This document shows positions 50,049 to 55,517 of a stretch of 55,517 bases of DNA, piece after piece. Origin of the DNA: CALJFL01 sp039964455. Lineage in GTDB: Bacteria > Pseudomonadota > Gammaproteobacteria > Pseudomonadales > Halieaceae. The number at the start of each line of letters is the position of its first letter. Position 1 is the first letter of the stretch. A model generated the notes under the pieces. It was not told the DNA's origin. It saw only the letters and a program-made list of their open reading frames with translations, and did not search any database. The position numbers and the translations under genes were made by a program. The DNA lies in the NCBI GenBank assembly GCA_039964455.1, contig JBDVXK010000008.1, forward strand, positions 1 through 55,517, in the 5' to 3' direction.

Positions 50049-52766
50049 ATGCGCACATTTGCCACTGCACTCCTTTGCCTGGTCCTGTCCGCGTGTTCTG
50101 GAGATGATAGTGAGACTGCAATCGCAGTTGCCGGCTCAGTGCCTCAGGAACTCGCCGAGGCACCACCGGAGACAAGGCTGCCTGCCGGGATTGCGCCCAC
50201 GGCGTATCGCTTGCACCTGAACATCGACCCTCGCCAGCAGCACTTTTCCGGTGAAGTGGAAATCGATATCGATCTGGAAACCGCAAGCTCGCTGATTTGG
50301 CTGCATGGCAAATCCATGGACCTGACAGATGCCTATGCACTGACTACTGGCGGCGAAAAAACCGACCTGGAGTGGTCACAGCATACGCCGGCAGGCGTTG
50401 CCAGCCTGAGGGCCGCCAGCCCATTACCAGCGGGTAAGTCGACGCTGATGCTCTCATACACAGCGCCATTCGACACGAATCTCGATGGCTTATACAAGGT
50501 GTTTGAGCGTGACGACGCCTATGCGTATACGCAGTTCGAGTCGACTTCTGCGCGCATGGCCTTCCCCTCCTTCGACGAGCCGGCATTCAAAGTACCGTTC
50601 GACATAAAACTCACTGTGCCACAAGAGTTTGAGGCCATCACCAATACGCCGGTGGTAAGCGAGAGCACTGAGAAAAAAGGCTACAAAACTATCACCTACG
50701 CCACCAGCAAGCCGCTACCCACTTACCTGATTGCTTTTGCCGTTGGGCCCTTCGACATCATCGACTGGCAGCCTATTCCAGCTAACAAGTACCGCGAACA
50801 GCCCATACCGCTGCGCGGCATAACGACACGAGGTAAAGGAGAACAGATTCGATACGCGCTCTCGCATACCGAGAACATCGTGCTCGACATGGAAAACTAT
50901 TTCGATACCGGCTACCCCTACGCCAAACTTGATCTGTTGGCGGTCCCCGATTTTCGGGCCGGTGCCATGGAGAATGCAGGCGCCATCACCTATCGCGAAC
51001 AACTGCTGCTGCTTGATGAAAGCAGCTCAGTAAGACAAAAGCGCAACTTCCTGGTGACCCATGCTCACGAACTGGCGCACCAATGGTTTGGAAATCTTGT
51101 CACCCCGGTCTGGTGGGACGACATCTGGCTGAACGAGTCATTTGCCACCTGGAATGCCTCTATCATCCTTGATCGGCTCTATCCCACAGAAAATTATCGT
51201 GAGTCCCTGGCCAGCAGCTCTCATTGGGTTATGCGCCGCGATGGCCTTGCGAGCGCACGTCAAATTCGCGAACCGATAAATCGCCATGCGGATATCGGTT
51301 CTGCTTTCAACGGTATCACCTATCTCAAAGGTGGCGGTGTACTGACGATGTTTGAGGCCTTTCTGGGTCGCGACAACTTCCGCGATGGCATACGCGAGTA
51401 TATGAAGCTGCATGCTTTCGGCAATACCACCGCCTACGACTTTATTAACGCGATCGCGCAAGCCAACCCCCAGGTAAACGCTGAAGATTTAACCGCCGCG
51501 TTCAATAGTTTCATCGAACAACCCGGTCTGCCAGTACTGTCCGTCGATCTGGATTGTTCACAGGCGGCACCGGCGCTGCAGATAGACCAGCGACGCTATC
51601 TGCCGGCAGGTTCCGAGGGCGACAGCGCTCAAAGCTGGACGATACCGGCCTGTTTCACCACCTGGACCGCTGACAAAGGCGGCGCAAGCCAGTGCTTCCT
51701 GCTGAAAGAACAAAGCCAGCGCATCACCCTCGCTAATGAGACTTGTCCAACGGCTGTGATGCCAAATAGTGAAGGCTCAAGCTACTACCGCTGGTCGCTA
51801 CAGCCGACGCAGTGGCAGAGTCTGTTGATGCGATTTCCCGATCTTTCAGCTGCCGAGCAGATCTCTGTTGCAGACAGCCTGAGTGCTGCTCTCAATGATG
51901 GCAGCCTACTATTACCGGACTACCTCGATGCAGTGCCCACCATTATTGGGGCGGACTCCTATCGCGTGGCGATGGCTCCGGGGAATGACCTCTATAAAAT
52001 CAAAGAGTTTCTTCTGAATGAAGAGCAGCAGTCTGTTTTTGAGGATCGCCTACAGGGCCTTTACCAACCGCGACTCGCCGAAATTGAAGGCCTGGAAGCG
52101 TTAACCGCCGACCAGAAAGAGTTTCGCAGCCGTTTACTCTCAGCACTGGCACTTCAGGCGAAAGATAATAAGACCCGTAGCGCGCTGCTCGCCGATGCCA
52201 TGCGATATACCGGTTTTGAGACCGACAGTGTCCTGCGGCCCGAAGCCATCGATGCCAATATTCGGTTGGCGGCACTGCGGGTAGCTGTGGAGGAAAAAGA
52301 TTCCGGATTCACCGACCTGCTCTGGCAGCATTTCCTGAGTTCCAGCGACGCGCTGGAGCGCGAGCATCTACTGCAGGCCATGGCATGGAGCGAAGACGCA
52401 GCGACCGCCGGCAAGATGCGCGAGCGCATCCTTTCTCCAGATCTGCGAGACAACGAGATCTACAGTATTTTGCGATACCAGATGGCAAGAGAGTCGCTTC
52501 GTGAGAAACTGTGGCAATGGACGCAGGCCAATCTCGATGCAGTGCTGGGGCGGATCCCCAGTCAAAACCGCGGTGGCCTGGTAAGAGTTTTTGACAAATT
52601 TTGCAGCGATGAATCCGCAGCGTCGGTGTCATCCGTATTCTCACCCATGATAGCGACGCTGGAGTCTGGGCCACGCTATCTGGCCAATACACTGGAAACT
52701 ATTCGCCTGTGCGCCTCATTCGTCGAGTTGCATCAGGCTTCAGCACAGGAGCTTACAAGTGAGTAA
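50049..52766 (+). CDS. M1 family aminopeptidase, lipoprotein
   Basis: About 905 residues. It begins with a lipoprotein signal peptide (LLCLVLSACSGDD), so it is anchored in the outer or inner membrane facing the periplasm. The N-terminal M1 beta domain is followed by the substrate-binding GAMENAG motif, the zinc motif HELAHQWFGNL with the third ligand Glu 18 residues on in WLNESFATW, and the ITYLKGGGVLTMFE segment with the catalytic-site Tyr region. An ERAP1-type helical C-terminal domain fills the last 400 residues. ATG 50049 is chosen over 50022 because it gives a normal signal peptide. It overlaps the next gene by 8 nt. Confidence 0.95.
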   Translation: MRTFATALLCLVLSACSGDDSETAIAVAGSVPQELAEAPPETRLPAGIAPTAYRLHLNIDPRQQHFSGEVEIDIDLETASSLIWLHGKSMDLTDAYALTTGGEKTDLEWSQHTPAGVASLRAASPLPAGKSTLMLSYTAPFDTNLDGLYKVFERDDAYAYTQFESTSARMAFPSFDEPAFKVPFDIKLTVPQEFEAITNTPVVSESTEKKGYKTITYATSKPLPTYLIAFAVGPFDIIDWQPIPANKYREQPIPLRGITTRGKGEQIRYALSHTENIVLDMENYFDTGYPYAKLDLLAVPDFRAGAMENAGAITYREQLLLLDESSSVRQKRNFLVTHAHELAHQWFGNLVTPVWWDDIWLNESFATWNASIILDRLYPTENYRESLASSSHWVMRRDGLASARQIREPINRHADIGSAFNGITYLKGGGVLTMFEAFLGRDNFRDGIREYMKLHAFGNTTAYDFINAIAQANPQVNAEDLTAAFNSFIEQPGLPVLSVDLDCSQAAPALQIDQRRYLPAGSEGDSAQSWTIPACFTTWTADKGGASQCFLLKEQSQRITLANETCPTAVMPNSEGSSYYRWSLQPTQWQSLLMRFPDLSAAEQISVADSLSAALNDGSLLLPDYLDAVPTIIGADSYRVAMAPGNDLYKIKEFLLNEEQQSVFEDRLQGLYQPRLAEIEGLEALTADQKEFRSRLLSALALQAKDNKTRSALLADAMRYTGFETDSVLRPEAIDANIRLAALRVAVEEKDSGFTDLLWQHFLSSSDALEREHLLQAMAWSEDAATAGKMRERILSPDLRDNEIYSILRYQMARESLREKLWQWTQANLDAVLGRIPSQNRGGLVRVFDKFCSDESAASVSSVFSPMIATLESGPRYLANTLETIRLCASFVELHQASAQELTSE

Positions 52767-53985
52767 AGATTTCGATCTGATTATCTGGGGTGCAACAGGC
52801 TTTACCGGCAAGTTGGTCGTGGAATACCTGGCAAAAACATACGGCGTCGACGGCGATCTGCGATGGGCCATCGCCGGCCGCAATCAGTCTAAACTGGAAG
52901 AGGTCCGTCGCGAGTGTCTCGCTGAACAGGAAAGACAGCACCTTGCTATTTTTACTGCTGACAGCAGCGATCCCGCAAGCTTGAAAACTCTGACCAGCCG
53001 CGCGAAAGTTATCTGCACAACCGTGGGACCCTATGCCATATACGGCACTGCGCTGGTCGAGGCCTGCGCCGACAGCGGGACGCATTATTGCGACCTGACC
53101 GGCGAAGTCCAGTGGATGGCTAAAGTCATACCGCTATATCAGGAAAAAGCAGAAGAAAGCGGCGCGCGAATCGTGCATACCTGCGGATTCGACTCTATTC
53201 CCTCAGATATGGGCACGTGGTTTGTGCAGCAGGCAATGCTTGAACAGCACGGCGTAGCCGGTAACAAGGTCAGTTCGCGCATGGGTCGCAGTAGCGGTGC
53301 CGCCAGTGGAGGCACAGTCGCAAGCCTGCTCCACGTGCTGGAAGAGGCAGGCCACGACCCCTCTATACGGGAGGCCCTGGCCGACCCCTACTCCCTGTAT
53401 CCCCAGGGTCTGGAAAAGGGTCTGGATGGGGCTGACCAGACCAGCGCTATCTACGATGCAGACTTCCACCAGTGGACATGCCCGTTCATCATGTCCTCTA
53501 TCAATAGCCGGGTTGTCAGACGCAGTCACGCACTGATGGGGCTTCCATGGGGCGAAGACTTCCGCTATGACGAGTCGCTACTGTGCAACTCGCGTGGCCA
53601 GGCACTGCGCTACACCATGGCAATGGGTGCAGGCATGGCCACAATGGCATTCAAGCCAACGCGGAAACTGGCTGAGCGATTCCTACCCAAGCCCGGAGAA
53701 GGGCCCGACCGCGACGCGCGGGAAAAAGGTTTTTTCGAGTTGTTTTTGCATTCAGCACACCCCGAAGATCGCAGCAAAGACCTGCGTGTCAAAGTAACCG
53801 GGGACATGGATCCCGGTTACGGCTCTACCTCGAAGATGCTGAGCGAAGCTGCTGTCTGCCTGGCCAAGGATGAACTGGCTGTGGGTGGAGGATTCTGGAC
53901 ACCCAGCTCATGCATGGGCGACAAGCTTCGCGACAGGCTGGTTAGCAACGCCGGCCTCACCTTTGAGTTGGTACCTATCACGTGA
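52759..53985 (+). CDS. Saccharopine dehydrogenase-like reductase (trans-acting enoyl reductase family)
   Basis: A 408-residue NAD(P)-binding protein. The N-terminal Rossmann motif DLIIWGATGFTGKLVVEYLA and VICTTVGPYAIYGTALVEACADSGTHYCDLTGEVQW are those of the saccharopine-dehydrogenase/trans-acting enoyl reductase group. RIVHTCGFDSIPSDMGTW and the SSGAASGGTVASLL segment continue the family pattern. Such proteins reduce lipid enoyl groups in some bacteria; the substrate here is unknown. It starts at GTG (GTGAGTAAAG) 8 nt inside the M1 aminopeptidase gene, which suggests translational coupling. Confidence 0.85.
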   Translation: MSKDFDLIIWGATGFTGKLVVEYLAKTYGVDGDLRWAIAGRNQSKLEEVRRECLAEQERQHLAIFTADSSDPASLKTLTSRAKVICTTVGPYAIYGTALVEACADSGTHYCDLTGEVQWMAKVIPLYQEKAEESGARIVHTCGFDSIPSDMGTWFVQQAMLEQHGVAGNKVSSRMGRSSGAASGGTVASLLHVLEEAGHDPSIREALADPYSLYPQGLEKGLDGADQTSAIYDADFHQWTCPFIMSSINSRVVRRSHALMGLPWGEDFRYDESLLCNSRGQALRYTMAMGAGMATMAFKPTRKLAERFLPKPGEGPDRDAREKGFFELFLHSAHPEDRSKDLRVKVTGDMDPGYGSTSKMLSEAAVCLAKDELAVGGGFWTPSSCMGDKLRDRLVSNAGLTFELVPIT

Positions 53986-54079
53986 ATTATCCCATTGCTT
54001 GGTTCTGGTAAAGCGCTCCCAAAGACCGTACATTTTCAACAGGGATAAACCATAACGAGACAGGGGCGGATAGCGCGGG

Positions 54080-55517
54080 GTGAACAGGTTCAACCTCACG
54101 TTCAGCGGTGAGATCTTGCCCGGCTTCAAGCCGGAGCAGGCCAAGGCCGCTTTCGCCAAAATGTTTGCCATTGATGACCCGAAAAGGGTCGAGCTATTTT
54201 TTAGCGGCAAAAGCGTTGTACTAAGGCGCAACCTCGAACGAAAAGAGGCCGCCGATTACTTTCGTAAACTTCACGATATCGGTTTAGGCTCGGAACTCGT
54301 AAAAGTCACCGATGAAGACGCCCCGCCTACCCCAGCGCCCGAGTCAAAACCAAAGCCCGCCCCAGAAACCCAGACATCTGAAGCAGCCAAAACCACCGAT
54401 CGTGGTATGGACCGCGACATTTTGCAGCGCAGAGCCGGTCATGTTGACCAGAGCTGGGCAGTACCCTCACGACCAGGCAAGACCTCTCCCACCGAAAAAC
54501 AACGCGCCGAGGAAGAAGCGGCGCTGAAGAAGGCCGAAGCAGACGCCCGCAAAAAAGCCGAGGCGGAAGCCAAACAACGCGCGGCCGAGGAAGCGGCCAG
54601 AAAGAAGGCCGAAGAAGACGCCCGCAGAAAGGCCGAGGCTGAGGCCAAGCAACGCGCTGCCGAAGAAGCAGCCAGAAAGAAAGCCGAAGAAGACGCCCGC
54701 AAGAAAGCCGAGGCGGAAGCCAAGCAACGCGCTGCTGAAGAGGCCGCCAGGAAGAAGGCCGAGGAAGACGCCCGCAAGAAAGCTGAAGCTGAAGCCAAGC
54801 AACGCGCTGCTGAAGAGGCAGCCAGGAAAAAGGCCGAAGAAGAAGCCCGCAAGAAAGCCGAGGCTGAAGCCAAACAACGCGCGGCCGAGGAAGCAGCCAG
54901 AAAGAAAGCCGAAGAAGACGCCCGCAAGAAAGCCGAGGCGGAAGCCAAACAACGCGCGGCCGAGGAAGCGGCCAGGAAGAAAGCCGAAGAAGACGCCCGC
55001 AAGAAAGCCGAAGAAGACGCCCGCAAAAAGGCTGAGGCTGAAGCCAAGCAACGGGCTGCTGAAGAGGCAGCCAGAAAGAAGGAAGAAGAAGCTCGCAAGA
55101 AAGCAGCGCTCAAGGAAGCCGCGAGACGCAAGGCAGAGGCTGAAGAAGCCGAGCGATTGGCCCTTGAGGAAGAAGCCCGTTACCTCGCTGCCGCTGAGGA
55201 AGCTCGCAAACGAGCGGAAGCGCTGCATCGCAAGGCTGAAGAAGCGGAGCGGATGGCAGCACTGGAGGCAGCTTCCGCGCCTGATAGCTCATCGCAAATA
55301 CCCGATGGGGCCGCTGATGAGGAAGCAGCACCGCCTACGATGCCACCTCAGCCGGCCGCACCTCAGCCGGCCGCACCTGAGCCGGCCGCACCTCAGCCGG
55401 CCGCACCTCAGCCGGCCGCACCTCAGCCGGCCGCACCTCAGCCGGCCGCACCTCAGCCGGCCGCACCTCAGCCGGCCACACCTCAGCCGGCCGCACCTCC
55501 GCGCAAGACCACTGGTC
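54080..55517 (+). CDS. Repeat-rich TolA-like coiled-coil protein, partial (3' end missing)
   Basis: An open frame of at least 479 residues that runs off the right edge. Start GTG 54080 is the first possible after an in-frame TAG at 54071, with AGGGGCGG about 10 nt upstream. Residues 1-75 form a compact domain (FNLTFSGEILPGFKPEQAKA, FFSGKSVVLRRNLERKEAA, YFRKLHDIGLGSELVKV). The same sort of domain precedes membrane or zinc-ribbon domains in several gammaproteobacterial proteins; I know no function for it. A Pro/Thr-rich linker leads to about 190 residues of tandem 25-residue Ala/Lys/Glu repeats (an expected long charged helix). A Glu/Ala-rich stretch and ten PQPAA-type pentapeptides follow. It resembles TolA or a surface-linker protein. 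No signal peptide or membrane helix is seen in the visible part. Confidence 0.8.
   Translation, partial: MNRFNLTFSGEILPGFKPEQAKAAFAKMFAIDDPKRVELFFSGKSVVLRRNLERKEAADYFRKLHDIGLGSELVKVTDEDAPPTPAPESKPKPAPETQTSEAAKTTDRGMDRDILQRRAGHVDQSWAVPSRPGKTSPTEKQRAEEEAALKKAEADARKKAEAEAKQRAAEEAARKKAEEDARRKAEAEAKQRAAEEAARKKAEEDARKKAEAEAKQRAAEEAARKKAEEDARKKAEAEAKQRAAEEAARKKAEEEARKKAEAEAKQRAAEEAARKKAEEDARKKAEAEAKQRAAEEAARKKAEEDARKKAEEDARKKAEAEAKQRAAEEAARKKEEEARKKAALKEAARRKAEAEEAERLALEEEARYLAAAEEARKRAEALHRKAEEAERMAALEAASAPDSSSQIPDGAADEEAAPPTMPPQPAAPQPAAPEPAAPQPAAPQPAAPQPAAPQPAAPQPAAPQPATPQPAAPPRKTTG
54533..55090 (+). repeat. 75-nt tandem repeat (25-residue AEEDARKKAEAEAKQRAAEE units)
   Basis: Seven units starting at 54533, 54608, 54683, 54758, 54833, 54908 and 54983, each exactly 75 nt. 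The last is followed by a partial 24-nt duplication (from 55007) and a decaying copy. They encode nearly identical helix units, so selection or recent expansion keeps them alike. Sequence differs mostly at third codon positions (for example GCCGAGGAA against GCTGAAGAG). Confidence 0.97.
55346..55495 (+). repeat. 15-nt tandem minisatellite, ten units
   Basis: Ten consecutive copies of CCTCAGCCGGCCGCA, in frame, encode PQPAA pentapeptides. Unit 3 has GAG for CAG and unit 9 has ACA for GCA; all others are identical. Near-perfect identity implies recent expansion by slippage, and copy number is likely to differ between strains or reads. Confidence 0.98.

Noticed and set aside
54439..55228. Two long minus-strand open frames (230 and 253 codons) opposite the 75-nt repeats
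   Set aside because: They exist only because the repeat units lack stops in all phases; their predicted products are low-complexity Ala/Ser/Phe/Leu repeats, and the plus-strand frame has a proper start and a non-repetitive domain.
1..55517. Search for CRISPR arrays, prophage, transposons, toxin-antitoxin or defence islands
   Set aside because: No regularly spaced palindromic repeats, no transposase or integrase motifs and no paired small toxin/antitoxin frames were seen; the only tandem repeats are coding.

Overview
The window is about 55.5 kb of densely coding bacterial chromosome with moderately high GC. The gene order accA-tilS-pyrG-kdsA-eno-ftsB-ispD-ispF-truD-pcm-nlpD-rpoS, plus mutS-fdxA close by, is the conserved block of gammaproteobacteria such as Pseudomonas. 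A Na+-translocating oxaloacetate decarboxylase, a glyoxylate-shunt isocitrate lyase, a valine/isobutyryl-CoA catabolic operon and many peptidases suggest an aerobic, probably marine, heterotroph. A member of Halieaceae, Spongiibacteraceae or a relative is my guess; the genus cannot be read from the sequence alone. I found no rRNA, tRNA, CRISPR array, transposase, integrase or prophage gene, and no gene-free stretch above 300 bases.

Layout. 1-5220 (+): 3' part of mnmC, a secreted glutaminyl cyclase and an M16C metalloprotease. 5305-9646 (-): isocitrate lyase, a luciferase-like oxidoreductase, a VOC protein, a degenerate methyltransferase-like protein and a bactofilin. 9840-11189 (+): malonyl-CoA decarboxylase, convergent with the next block. 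11186-17407 (-): a six-gene isobutyryl-CoA/valine operon (acylating aldehyde dehydrogenase, acyl-CoA dehydrogenase, enoyl-CoA hydratase, 3-hydroxyisobutyryl-CoA hydrolase, 3-hydroxyisobutyrate dehydrogenase, alpha/beta hydrolase), divergent from an AraC-type regulator at 17516-18400. A 21-bp-spaced direct repeat between them looks like the regulator's operator. 18428-24225: DUF3604 lipoprotein, glutathione-dependent formaldehyde dehydrogenase, InaA-type kinase-like protein and DEAD-box helicase. 24449-27412 (+): mutS and fdxA. 27475-30971: four extra genes lying between fdxA and rpoS. 31134-43708 (-): the conserved rpoS-to-accA block, in which surE is missing between truD and pcm and a DUF368 gene lies between pcm and nlpD. 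43784-47158 (-): oadGAB sodium pump. 47311-53985 (+): dusC, a POT peptide transporter, a lipoprotein M1 aminopeptidase and a saccharopine-dehydrogenase-like reductase. 54080-end (+): a long, strongly repetitive TolA-like protein that runs off the window.

How the genes work together. The operon at 11186-17407 gives nearly the whole route from isobutyryl-CoA to a C3/C4 acyl-CoA. Its aldehyde dehydrogenase is of the AdhE/EutE/SauS acylating type, not the classical MmsA type. Isocitrate lyase, malonyl-CoA decarboxylase and the oxaloacetate decarboxylase pump tie this to central C2/C3/C4 metabolism. The secreted aminopeptidase, the peptide transporter and the M16 protease fit growth on protein.

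The points most worth a second look are the unusual aldehyde dehydrogenase with its operator, the repeat protein at the right end, and the altered rpoS neighbourhood.
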